NCBI GenBank assembly: GCA_004555915.1
Contig: SFJM01000016.1
Span: 1-54,117, forward strand
DNA: 54,117 nucleotides
Direction of reading: 5' to 3'
Source of the DNA: Clostridiales bacterium
GTDB taxonomy: Bacteria > Bacillota > Clostridia > Oscillospirales > Butyricicoccaceae
This document shows positions 17,761 to 25,958 of the stretch, in pieces. The position numbers and the translations under genes were made by a program. The first letter of the stretch is position 1. Each line of letters begins with the position of its first letter. Under the pieces are notes generated by a model. It was not told where the DNA came from. It made no database searches and saw only the letters and a list, made by a program, of their open reading frames with translations.

Positions 17761-18041
17761 CAAAGCCTCCCTCAGAGGAGGGAGGTGGCATCGCCGCAGG
17801 CGATGACGGAGGGAGTTGACGAAATCAAACAATTCTCTCAGATTGACAATTGATATATCCTGTTACAGATTTCTGAAGGGATAGAAGACTTTACTCTATT
17901 GTATCAATTGCAACTCCGATGAAAAAAGAAAAACGAATGCAACTCCCTCAGTCAGCTTCGCTGTTGTTCAGTTGGGACGGGGCCTCGCTCTCGCTTCGCT
18001 CGGCTGCATTCAGCAGCACGCAACCCTCTTCTGAGGGAGCC
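17761..18041. repeat. hairpin-rich interspersed repeat, locus 2
   Basis: Left module 17761-17819: CTCCCTCAGAGGAGGGAG hairpin and inner hairpin ATCGCC/GGCGAT, ending GACGGAGGGAGTTG. Core-like GTATCAATTG at 17901-17910. Right module 17941-18041 begins AACTCCCTCAGTC, ends CTGAGGGAGCC and contains a GGACGGGGCCTCGCTCTC insert that is nearly identical at locus 3. It occupies most of the 353 bp between the two topoisomerase genes; no separate clear promoter for the A subunit was found in it. Confidence 0.85.
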
Positions 18042-18102
18042 GCAGGTGCTGTGTATTCGTTTCACAGGAACGTATTACTACAAGGAAAGGTCGATTTCCT
18101 AC

Positions 18103-20316
18103 ATGCCAAAGAAAAAGAACAAACAGGAGCAGAAAAAGGAATACCATCCGCTGGAGCCTTCTTCCCAGCGCATTACACAGACGCTGCGGGAGAACTACAT
18201 GCCCTATGCAATGAGCGTCATTGTATCGCGTGCCATTCCGGAGCTGGATGGCTTTAAGCCTTCCCATCGAAAGCTTCTGTATACCATGTATAAAATGGGT
18301 CTGATGGGTCAGACCCGTACCAAATCAGCCAATATTGTCGGTCAGACCATGAAATTGAATCCCCATGGTGACAGTGCCATTTATGAAACCATGGTGCGCC
18401 TGACCAGAGGCAATGAAGCCCTGCTGACCCCGTTTGTGGATTCCAAGGGCAACTTCGGCAAGGTATATTCCCGTGATATGGCCTATGCCGCGTCACGTTA
18501 TACCGAAGCCAAGCTGGATAAAATCTGTGCCGAGCTGTTCCGTGACATTGATACCGATGCAGTGGATTTCGTGGATAATTATGACGGCGAGCTCAAAGAA
18601 CCCACCCTGCTGCCTACCACCTTCCCGAATATTCTGGTATCCGCCAACACCGGCATTGCCGTAGGTATGGCAAGCAGCTTCTGCGGTTTTAATCTGGAAG
18701 AGGTCTGCCGTACAACCATTGCCTATATTGAGGACAACAACTGTGACCTCATGGCAACCCTGCCGGCACCGGATTTCCCCACCGGCGGTGAGATTATTCT
18801 CGACCGTGCCCAGATGCAGAAAATTTATGATACCGGCCGGGGCTCCTTTAAAATCCGCTCCAAATGGCGGTATGTGAAAAAGGAAAACCTGATTGAAGTG
18901 GTACAGATTCCGTATACCACTACCATTGAAGCCATTATTGATAAAATTGCCGATCTGGTCAAAAGCGGCAAGGTGCGGGAAATTTCCGATATCCGTGATG
19001 AGAGTGATCTGTCCGGTCTGAAAATTGCCATTGACCTGAAACGGGGCACCGATCCGGACAAGCTGATGGATCGCCTGATGCAGCTGACGCCGCTGATGGA
19101 CAGCTGTTCCTGCAATTTCAACGTACTCATCCATGGCATGCCGAAGGTGCTTGGTGTCCGCAGCATTTTAGAGGAATGGGTCAAGTGGCGTACCGAATGC
19201 AAGCGCCGTACCATCCGCTTTGATCTGGCAAAGAAGAAGGAAAAGCTGCATCTGCTGCTGGGCCTGAAAACCATCCTGCTGGATATTGACAAGGCCATCC
19301 ATATCATCCGCCATACCGAAAAGGATGCGGAGGTGGTGCCGAACCTGATGGAAGGCTTTGGCATTGACCAGCCTCAGGCGGAATACATTGCGGAAATCAA
19401 GCTGCGCCATATCAACAAGGAATATATCCTCAAGCGCATTGAGGAAACCGAAGGACTGGAAAATGAAATTGCCCGTCTGGAAGGCATTCTCAAGAGTGAT
19501 GCCAAGGTACGCCGGCTGATTATCCGTGAGCTGGAAAATATTATTAAAAAATATCCGTCCCCACGAAAATCCGATATTCTGGATGCAGATCAGGTGGAAC
19601 AGTTTGAGGAAGAGGACCATATTGAGGATTATCCGGTACATCTGTTCCTGTCCCGGGAGGGTTATTTTAAGAAGATTACAGCTCAGTCCCTGCGCGGCGC
19701 TTCTGACCAGAAATTCAAGGAAGGCGACAGCCTGATGCAGACGCTGGATTCCTCCAACAAGCAGGAAATCCTGTTCCTGACAGACAAACAGCAGGCATAT
19801 AAAGCGCATCTGTATGACTTTGACGATACCAAGGCAAGTACTCTGGGCGATTACCTGCCTGCCAAGCTGTCCATGGATGAGGATGAGCATGTGGTATTCA
19901 TGCTGCTGCCCGGAGATTATACCGGCAGCATGGTGGTGCTGTTTGAAAATGGCAAAGCAGCCCGGTTTGAGCTGTCCAGCTTTGCCACCAAAACCAACCG
20001 CCGCCGCCTGACCGGCGCCTATTCCGACCGCTCTCCGGCAAAGGCATTCTTCCATGTGATCCATGACTGTGATATTACGATTTTTGCCACCAATGGACGG
20101 GCACTGACCATCAATACCGCCATTATTCCGGCAAAATCCACCCGAACCACGGTAGGTGTGCAGGCCATGGTGCTGCGGGGCACCCATACGGTTACCCATG
20201 CATGCTATGCCATGGAGCTGTCCTTTACCCAGCCGAAGCGTTATGTATCCCATTCCATTCCATCCATCGGCGCATTGCTGAAGGATGAGGATAAAGGCCA
20301 GATGAGCCTGTTATAA
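18103..20316 (+). CDS. type IIA DNA topoisomerase subunit A (ParC/GyrA-like)
   Basis: 737-aa DNA breakage-reunion subunit. The catalytic tyrosine is Tyr133 in AASRYTEAKL. The quinolone-resistance-type region reads NPHGDSAIYET (residues 86-96), with Ser91 and Glu95 at the two positions most often mutated in resistant strains, so it has the susceptible residues. The C-terminal beta-pinwheel region is present but the GyrA box (QRRGGKG-like) that allows negative supercoiling is not seen, which argues for a decatenase/topoisomerase IV role. The start at 18103 is selected because it follows AAGGAAAGG and gives the basic leader MPKKKNKQEQ; the frame extends upstream into the repeat. Confidence 0.9.
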   Translation: MPKKKNKQEQKKEYHPLEPSSQRITQTLRENYMPYAMSVIVSRAIPELDGFKPSHRKLLYTMYKMGLMGQTRTKSANIVGQTMKLNPHGDSAIYETMVRLTRGNEALLTPFVDSKGNFGKVYSRDMAYAASRYTEAKLDKICAELFRDIDTDAVDFVDNYDGELKEPTLLPTTFPNILVSANTGIAVGMASSFCGFNLEEVCRTTIAYIEDNNCDLMATLPAPDFPTGGEIILDRAQMQKIYDTGRGSFKIRSKWRYVKKENLIEVVQIPYTTTIEAIIDKIADLVKSGKVREISDIRDESDLSGLKIAIDLKRGTDPDKLMDRLMQLTPLMDSCSCNFNVLIHGMPKVLGVRSILEEWVKWRTECKRRTIRFDLAKKKEKLHLLLGLKTILLDIDKAIHIIRHTEKDAEVVPNLMEGFGIDQPQAEYIAEIKLRHINKEYILKRIEETEGLENEIARLEGILKSDAKVRRLIIRELENIIKKYPSPRKSDILDADQVEQFEEEDHIEDYPVHLFLSREGYFKKITAQSLRGASDQKFKEGDSLMQTLDSSNKQEILFLTDKQQAYKAHLYDFDDTKASTLGDYLPAKLSMDEDEHVVFMLLPGDYTGSMVVLFENGKAARFELSSFATKTNRRRLTGAYSDRSPAKAFFHVIHDCDITIFATNGRALTINTAIIPAKSTRTTVGVQAMVLRGTHTVTHACYAMELSFTQPKRYVSHSIPSIGALLKDEDKGQMSLL

Positions 20317-20332
20317 TACCGGTAAACCAAAT

Positions 20333-20374
20333 GATCCTGATGGGAGTCCATGCTCCTGTCGGGATCTTTTTTTT
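20333..20374 (+). terminator. terminator after the topoisomerase A gene
   Basis: GATCCTGATGGGAG (20333-20346) pairs with CTCCTGTCGGGATC (20353-20366) with three wobble pairs, followed by eight T. Confidence 0.88.
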
Positions 20375-20436
20375 CGGTATCCCAGTGTCAGTTTTCCGGC
20401 TCCGGCATACAATGAAGCCATAAAGGAGGGAGGGCA

Positions 20437-21303
20437 ATGAGACACACGCTGACCTTTGCACTGGCAGGCGGTGACGTGCGGCAGGTCTATCTTGGGGAAA
20501 TGCTGGCAGCAGACGGAAACCGGGTACAGACTGTGGGGCTGGAGCGGCATGAGACAGCGCTTCCGTCCTGCAGTGATTATCGGGCGTTGTTTGCCGAAGT
20601 GGATGTGATCCTGCTGCCCATGCCGGTGATGGGAACACGGGGCAGGCTGAATGCACCGCTGGCCAATGCACCCTATCGGCTCACGGATCTGCTGGATGCG
20701 ATTCCCGCAGGGAAAACGGTCTATGGCGGCTCCGTACCCAACATGGTACATCAGATGGCAGCACGGCGGGGCATTACGGTTATGGATTATTTGCAGCGGG
20801 AGGAGCTTGCCCTGCGCAATGCAATTCCCACTGCGGAAGGTGCCATCCAGATTGCCATGGAGGAGCTGCCGGTGACCATCCATAGCCTGCCGGTGCTCGT
20901 TATCGGGGCAGGACGGATTGGCTCCGCACTGGCGCCCCGGCTGCGGGGGCTGGGGGCAGAGGTCACATTGTCCGCACGAAAATATGAGGATTTTGCCCGC
21001 ATTGAAGGGGCTGGATATACCTGGCTGGATACACGGAAGCTGGCAGGACAGCTGCATCAGTTCCCATTAATCTACAATACCGTGCCGGATACCATCCTGA
21101 CACGGAAGGTTGTGTCCGATTGTACAAAGGATACTCTGATTGTGGATCTGGCTTCCGGCAAAGGCGGCGTGGCAGAGGATGCCAGAGAGCTGTGCCGGGT
21201 GATGCATGCACTCAGCCTGCCGGGAAAGGTGGCGCCCGTCAGTGCGGCACAGGCAATTTATGCCACCGTCTGCCACATGCTGGAGGAGGAGGGCATGTTA
21301 TGA
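20437..21303 (+). CDS. dpaA: dipicolinate synthase subunit A
   Basis: 288-aa NAD(P)-dependent subunit of the enzyme that oxidises dihydrodipicolinate to dipicolinic acid, the calcium-binding solute of the spore core. The Rossmann motif VIGAGRIGSALAPRL is at about residues 154-168; a typical SpoVFA N-terminal half precedes it. The following gene overlaps by four bases and encodes the flavoprotein-like subunit, the invariant dpaA-dpaB arrangement. Expression is expected in the mother cell late in sporulation. Upstream, CATACAATG at 20406-20414 is only a weak match to a sigma-K -10 element and no matching -35 is apparent. Confidence 0.93.
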   Translation: MRHTLTFALAGGDVRQVYLGEMLAADGNRVQTVGLERHETALPSCSDYRALFAEVDVILLPMPVMGTRGRLNAPLANAPYRLTDLLDAIPAGKTVYGGSVPNMVHQMAARRGITVMDYLQREELALRNAIPTAEGAIQIAMEELPVTIHSLPVLVIGAGRIGSALAPRLRGLGAEVTLSARKYEDFARIEGAGYTWLDTRKLAGQLHQFPLIYNTVPDTILTRKVVSDCTKDTLIVDLASGKGGVAEDARELCRVMHALSLPGKVAPVSAAQAIYATVCHMLEEEGML

Positions 21304-21869
21304 GCTTAACGGCAGGATTCGCCCTGTGCGGATCATTTTGTACGATTGAACGGGTACTGGCTGTCATGGAACGCATGGCGCAGGATGGCTGGACGCTGGT
21401 GCCCATTGTATCCGAACCGGTTTTCACACAGGATACACGGTTTGGCAAGGCACAGGATACGCTGGACCATATTGCGCATATCTGCGGGCGGAAGCCACTG
21501 CACACCCTGCAGGAGGTAGAACCCATCGGGCCGAAGCAAATGCTGGATGTGCTGATTATCGCCCCATGTACCGGCACCACGCTGGCACGGCTGGCACATG
21601 GGCTGAGTGATACGCCGGTATCGCTGGCGGTAAAATCTCAGCTGCGGGTGGAACGCCCGGTGGTGCTGGCAGTATCCAGCAATGACGCGCTGGGAGCCTC
21701 CGCACCGAATATTGCGGCGCTGCTCAACCGCAAGCACTATTATTTTGTCTCCATGCGGCAGGATGCACCCCATACCAAGCCCCGTTCCCTGGTGGCTGTG
21801 ATGGAGAATATACCGGAGACTGCAAAGGCAGCCGTGGAGGGCAGGCAATACCAGCCGATTTTCCTGTGA
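21300..21869 (+). CDS. dpaB: dipicolinate synthase subunit B
   Basis: 189-aa flavoprotein-family subunit of dipicolinate synthase. FALCGSFCTIERV at the start, a central LIIAPCTGTTLARLAHG segment and SSNDALGASAPNIAALLNRKHY near the C terminus match SpoVFB. ATG 21300 overlaps the dpaA stop, which gives the family N terminus. It needs DpaA for activity. No strong terminator directly follows; the next hairpin belongs to pgi on the other strand. Confidence 0.93.
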   Translation: MSLTAGFALCGSFCTIERVLAVMERMAQDGWTLVPIVSEPVFTQDTRFGKAQDTLDHIAHICGRKPLHTLQEVEPIGPKQMLDVLIIAPCTGTTLARLAHGLSDTPVSLAVKSQLRVERPVVLAVSSNDALGASAPNIAALLNRKHYYFVSMRQDAPHTKPRSLVAVMENIPETAKAAVEGRQYQPIFL

Positions 21870-21978
21870 CCCATATGCTCCCCCCTGTGTTTTGCCGGGA
21901 TCCGCGTTATGACATAGAGCTGGAACTTATTTGATATCCAGCTGGACAGGGATACCGGTCTGTTGGAAACACAGGCAC

Positions 21979-22008
21979 AAAAAAGCAGCCCGCCATTTGG
22001 CGGGCTGC
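21979..22008 (-). terminator. pgi terminator
   Basis: On the minus strand GCAGCCCGCC and GGCGGGCTGC form a perfect 10-bp stem with a 4-nt loop, followed by a T run. Confidence 0.92.
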
Positions 22009-22030
22009 TGCTGTATCAGATTTTGGAGGA

Positions 22031-23374
22031 TCAGCCGTTGATTCTTGCTTCCAGAATCTTCTTTTCTTCTTCAAATCCCGGCTTGCCCAGCAGAGCGAAC
22101 ATGTTCTTCTTGTAGCTCTCAACGCCCGGCTGGTTGAACGGGTTAACACCCAGCAGGTAGCCGCTCAGGCCGCATGCCTTCTCGAAGAAGTATGCCAGAT
22201 AGCCGAAGTGGTATGCGTCAGTTCTGTCAATTTCAATCAGGATGTTCGGGCAGCCGCCGTCCACATGTGCCAGCAGGGTGCCTGCGTATGCCTTGGAGTT
22301 GACAAACTGCATGGTCTGTCCAGCCAGATAGTTCAGGCCGTCCAGATCGTTGTCAGCGCTTTCCAGAACGATATCGGAACGCTGCTCCTTGACCCATACA
22401 ACGGTCTCAAACAGGTTGCGGGTACCGTCCTGGATGAACTGGCCGATGGAATGCAGGTCAGTGGAAAAGGCTGCGGATACCGGGAAGATGCCCTTCAGGT
22501 CCTTGCCTTCGGATTCAGCGTACAGCTGCTTGTACCATTCGCCGAACATAACCAGAGACGGGTCATAGTTAACCAGAATTTCGGTAACCTTGCCCTTGCG
22601 GTACAGGATGTTGCGCAGAGCAGCGTAACGGAAGCATGCATTGTCTGCGGTGGTACCGTCGGTGAATGCTTCGCGTGCTTCTGCGTAGCCCTTCATCAGC
22701 TCGTCGATGTCGATGCCGGCAGCAGCGATGGGCAGCAGGCCAACGGCAGACATAACAGAGAAACGGCCGCCTACGTCATCCGGAACAACGAAGGTTTCAT
22801 AGCCTTCTGCGGTAGCCAGCTCCTTCAGGGCACCGCGTGCCTTGTCGGTGGTGGCATAGATGCGATCCTTTGCGCCTTCCTTGCCGTACTTCTTTTCCGC
22901 CAGAGCCTTGAAGATACGGAATGCGATAGCCGGTTCTGTGGTCTTGCCGGACTTGGAAATGACATTGACGGAGAAGTCACGGTCGCCGATGACCTTGATG
23001 ATATCATTGATCTGTGCGGAGCTGATGTTGTTGCCTGCGAAGTAAACCTCCGGAATGCCTTCCTCACGGACTGCATTGTACATCTGTCCGCGGACGAACT
23101 CGATGGCAGCGCGTGCGCCCAGATAAGAACCGCCGATACCGATGACAACCAGTACATCCGACTGCTTCTGGATTTTCTTTGCAGCAGCCTGAATGCGTGC
23201 GAATTCTTCCTTGTCATATTCCAGCGGCAGGTTGACCCAGCCGAGGAAATCATTGCCCGGACCGGTCTTCTCCAGCAGCATCTTGTTGCAGGTATCAATC
23301 AGCGGGTTCATGTTGGTGATCTCTTCTTCCTTTACAAAAGAAGTCAGACCGGTCATTTTCAGTTCCATTGCCAT
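22031..23374 (-). CDS. pgi: glucose-6-phosphate isomerase
   Basis: 447-aa glycolytic isomerase interconverting glucose 6-phosphate and fructose 6-phosphate. VVIGIGGSYLGARAAIEFV near the N-terminal third is the sugar-phosphate binding SIS-type motif, and LVMFGEWYKQLYAESEGK is the second family signature. The length matches the short Gram-positive form. The start at 23374 (MAMELKMTG) is preceded on the minus strand by AAAGGTGGAA; the frame continues upstream but across the promoter. Monocistronic, with promoter and terminator visible. Confidence 0.97.
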   Translation of the reverse strand: MAMELKMTGLTSFVKEEEITNMNPLIDTCNKMLLEKTGPGNDFLGWVNLPLEYDKEEFARIQAAAKKIQKQSDVLVVIGIGGSYLGARAAIEFVRGQMYNAVREEGIPEVYFAGNNISSAQINDIIKVIGDRDFSVNVISKSGKTTEPAIAFRIFKALAEKKYGKEGAKDRIYATTDKARGALKELATAEGYETFVVPDDVGGRFSVMSAVGLLPIAAAGIDIDELMKGYAEAREAFTDGTTADNACFRYAALRNILYRKGKVTEILVNYDPSLVMFGEWYKQLYAESEGKDLKGIFPVSAAFSTDLHSIGQFIQDGTRNLFETVVWVKEQRSDIVLESADNDLDGLNYLAGQTMQFVNSKAYAGTLLAHVDGGCPNILIEIDRTDAYHFGYLAYFFEKACGLSGYLLGVNPFNQPGVESYKKNMFALLGKPGFEEEKKILEARING

Positions 23375-23460
23375 ATTAAATTCCACCTTTTTCCATATAA
23401 TTGATCGAATCATATACATTTGCGCAGTGGAGAAGCATCTCCCCCTGCAATGCATATAAT

Positions 23461-23469
23461 AGTATAGCA
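23461..23469 (-). promoter_or_regulatory. extended -10 promoter of pgi
   Basis: TGCTATACT on the minus strand, an extended -10 element without a good -35, about 87 bp before the start codon. Confidence 0.55.
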
Positions 23470-23565
23470 TGTCTTGCGGGAAGATTCCAGTGTTTTTTGT
23501 GCAAAAGTATTGGATTTTTGTAAAAAGAAAACGGGATTTTGTCATGTTTTCCAATGAAAGATGGA

Positions 23566-23598
23566 AAAGAAAAAGACATGCATGGAAATGCATGTCTT
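23566..23598 (-). terminator. terminator of the lipoprotein gene
   Basis: AAGACATGCAT and ATGCATGTCTT form a perfect 11-bp stem with a 4-nt loop; on the minus strand it is followed by a T-rich run. Confidence 0.88.
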
Positions 23599-23616
23599 AG
23601 TTGGAAACGGAAGAAC

Positions 23617-24147
23617 TCAGTACTGGTTCGGGTCTTCTGCGGATTCCACCTCGAACTGTTCGAGCAGGATGCCCGGGCGGCCGTCTTTTTTCACAATGCT
23701 GACGGTAGCGGTATCCGAATGCCACTTGCCGTCCTCCTTGGGCTGGCGGCCCAGCAGTTCGGTCACCATATCGCTGAGCTGCTCCTGTGTCACATTGTCT
23801 TCAAAATCCACATCAATGGAGGAAACATCCCCATAGTCATTATAGGAAACGGTAAACACCACCTTCTGGCCGTAGGCAATGCCGTCATATTTCCGCTGGG
23901 TCAGGACACCGTCTGCATTATATTTCCGGTCATTGCCCTCGCCCAGCAGCTCGGTGACACCATGGTCCGGCGTGCTCATCAGGGAGAACAGCATGTTCAG
24001 GTTCAAGGTGTCATCCTCCTGTATGGTTAATGCCCCCGCGGTATCGGCGGCGGTATCGGTATCCGAATCGGTTTTTTTGTTTCCGCAGCCGGTCAGCAGG
24101 CCGGTAAGCAGGACAGCAGACAGGATAACACAGAGGAACTGTTTCAT
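23617..24147 (-). CDS. secreted lipoprotein, unknown function
   Basis: 176 aa. The signal peptide MKQFLCVILSAVLLTGLLTGCGNKK contains the lipobox LTGC, with Cys21 or so as the lipidated residue, so the protein is tethered outside the membrane. A short Thr/Asp linker follows (TDSDTDTAADTAG), then a roughly 140-residue domain that contains VFTVSYNDYGDVSSIDVDF, suggestive of a beta-rich fold. No family recognised. The start at 24147 has GGAGGTT upstream. It is flanked by its own promoter and terminator. Confidence 0.85.
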   Translation of the reverse strand: MKQFLCVILSAVLLTGLLTGCGNKKTDSDTDTAADTAGALTIQEDDTLNLNMLFSLMSTPDHGVTELLGEGNDRKYNADGVLTQRKYDGIAYGQKVVFTVSYNDYGDVSSIDVDFEDNVTQEQLSDMVTELLGRQPKEDGKWHSDTATVSIVKKDGRPGILLEQFEVESAEDPNQY

Positions 24148-24240
24148 GAAAATAACCTCCATTCCGTGGCAGCTGCGGACAGCACAGAGGGTGTCTGCAT
24201 GATACTGCATTTATAAATTATCACTCTGCGTATTAAGCTA

Positions 24241-24269
24241 ATCATAGAATAAAATACCATGATTTGCAA
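24241..24269 (-). promoter_or_regulatory. promoter of the lipoprotein gene
   Basis: On the minus strand TTGCAA (24264-24269), 17 bp, TATGAT (24241-24246), giving a leader of about 85 nt. Confidence 0.6.
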
Positions 24270-24383
24270 GGGCAAGAAGTTAAAAAACTGTGAATTTCCC
24301 GCATTTTTTGCCCATAAATGAAACATTTTCGGAAATAAAATGAAAGGGAGGGGAAAACCGGTGCGAAAAAGTAATAGATTGGA

Positions 24384-24397
24384 TGCATAAATATACA
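24384..24397. promoter_or_regulatory. candidate ARG box (ArgR operator) upstream of argG
   Basis: TGCATAAATATACA matches the general ArgR half-site pattern TGnATWWWWATnCA at every fixed position. Its centre is about 68 bp upstream of the expected argG transcription start. Only one box was seen, whereas ArgR usually binds two. Confidence 0.5.
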
Positions 24398-24423
24398 TTT
24401 CGCAAAATATTTAAAAGTTTTTC

Positions 24424-24452
24424 TTGCATTCCGGCTATATCGGGGCTATAAT
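24424..24452 (+). promoter_or_regulatory. promoter of the arginine cluster
   Basis: TTGCAT (24424-24429), 17 bp, perfect TATAAT (24447-24452). The 5' leader contains a perfect 8-bp hairpin GTAAAAAC/GTTTTTAC (24485-24503) lacking a T run. Confidence 0.75.
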
Positions 24453-24548
24453 ATGGTCATGACAAAAACAGGGCGGTTGGAACGGTAAAAACGCGGTTTT
24501 TACGCTTTGCACAAAACAAATCGCCTATTTCATGGAGGAATATATAAA

Positions 24549-25808
24549 ATGTCTACTGCTACCAAGGATATCACCATTAAGAAGGCTGCCCTCGCATATT
24601 CCGGCGGTCTGGATACATCCGTACTTATTCCGTGGCTGAAGGAAAACTACGGCTGTGAGGTTATCGCGATCTCCGGCAATGTGGGCCAGGCTGGCGAACT
24701 GGACGGCCTGGAGGAAAAGGCTCTGGCTACCGGCGCTTCCAAGCTGTATGTCATGGACCTGACCAAGGAGTTTGTGGATGATTACATCATCCCGACCATG
24801 AAGGCCGGCGCGGATTACGAAGGCTACCTGCTGGGTACCTCCTTCGCACGTCCGATCATCGCAAAGGAACTGGTTAAGATCGCAAAGGCAGAGGGCTGCG
24901 ATACCATCGTACATGGCTGCACCGGCAAGGGCAATGACCAGGTACGTTTTGAGCTGGCGATCAAGGCATTCGCACCGGAGATGCAGGTTCTGGCTCCGTG
25001 GCGTTTCTGGGAGCTGGACAGCCGTGACAAGGAAATTGATTACGCAGAAGCACATCATATCCCGCTGAAGATCAACCGTGAGACCAATTACTCCAAGGAT
25101 AAGAACATCTGGCATCTGTCCCATGAGGGCCTGGATCTGGAGGATCCGGCAAACGAGCCGAAGTATGATGAGATTCTGGAAATGGGCGTTTCCCCGGAAG
25201 CAGCGCCGGACAAGCCGACCTATGTCACCATCCACTTCGAGCAGGGCGTTCCGACCTCTGTTGACGGTGTGGAAATGGATTCCGTTGCCCTGCTGACCAA
25301 GCTCAATGAGCTGGGCGGCGCAAACGGTGTCGGCCTGCTGGACGTAGTGGAAAACCGTCTGGTTGGCATGAAGAGCCGCGGCGTATATGAGACCCCGGGC
25401 GGTGCCATCATGTATGCAGCACACAAGAAGCTGGAGGAAATCACCCTCGACAGAGAGACCGCACATTACAAGGCGCAGCTGGCAATGAAGTTCGGCGAGC
25501 TGGTATACAATGGCCAGTGGTACACCCCGCTGCGCAAGGCAATGAGTGCCTTTGTGGATGAAACCCAGAAGACCGTTACCGGCGATGTCAAGCTGAAGCT
25601 GTACAAGGGCAACATCATCCCGGCATCCGTTACCTCCCCGTACAGCCTGCATTCCGAAGCAATGGCTACCTTTGATGCGGATGAGGCATACAACCATGCA
25701 GACTCCGAGGGCTTCATCAACCTGTACGGCCTGCCGCTGAAGGTCCGTGCCATGAATGACGCTGCCCTGCAGAAGGCACAGGGTCTTGCATTCCCGACCG
25801 TAGAGTAA
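24549..25808 (+). CDS. argG: argininosuccinate synthase
   Basis: 419-aa enzyme joining citrulline and aspartate with ATP cleavage in arginine synthesis. AYSGGLDTS at residues 14-22 is the PP-loop ATP site; GCTGKGNDQVRFE and the later ETPGG region fit the family. The length is slightly above the usual 400 because of an N-terminal extension (MSTATKDITIKK). ATG 24549 has ATGGAGGAA upstream. It is the first gene of an argGHCJBDF cluster, which covers all steps from N-acetylglutamate to arginine; the ArgJ route recycles the acetyl group. Confidence 0.97.
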   Translation: MSTATKDITIKKAALAYSGGLDTSVLIPWLKENYGCEVIAISGNVGQAGELDGLEEKALATGASKLYVMDLTKEFVDDYIIPTMKAGADYEGYLLGTSFARPIIAKELVKIAKAEGCDTIVHGCTGKGNDQVRFELAIKAFAPEMQVLAPWRFWELDSRDKEIDYAEAHHIPLKINRETNYSKDKNIWHLSHEGLDLEDPANEPKYDEILEMGVSPEAAPDKPTYVTIHFEQGVPTSVDGVEMDSVALLTKLNELGGANGVGLLDVVENRLVGMKSRGVYETPGGAIMYAAHKKLEEITLDRETAHYKAQLAMKFGELVYNGQWYTPLRKAMSAFVDETQKTVTGDVKLKLYKGNIIPASVTSPYSLHSEAMATFDADEAYNHADSEGFINLYGLPLKVRAMNDAALQKAQGLAFPTVE

Positions 25809-25833
25809 AATACATACATCGGAAACGATTGCT

Positions 25834-25874
25834 GCAATCGGGCGGACGGGCTGTCCGCCCATTGCGCGTTTTAC
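25834..25874 (+). terminator. strong hairpin between argG and argH
   Basis: GGGCGGAC (25840-25847) pairs with GTCCGCCC (25853-25860), extended by flanking GCAAT/ATTGC. Followed only by GCGTTTTAC, so it could be a partial terminator or an mRNA stability element within the cluster. Confidence 0.4.
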
Positions 25875-25958
25875 AAGAACATTCCCCGCAGTACAATTTG
25901 CGGCGGATATTACGAAATACCGGTATCGACCGGAGCATGTAAAAGGAGAAAATCCACC

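Noticed and set aside
20375..20436. Sigma-K promoter for dpaA
   Set aside because: Only a partial -10 match (CATACAATG) and no AC at the right upstream distance; kept as a remark in the gene entry.
22208..23404. 398-codon plus-strand open frame opposite pgi
   Set aside because: pgi on the minus strand carries clear family motifs, promoter and terminator; the plus frame has none.
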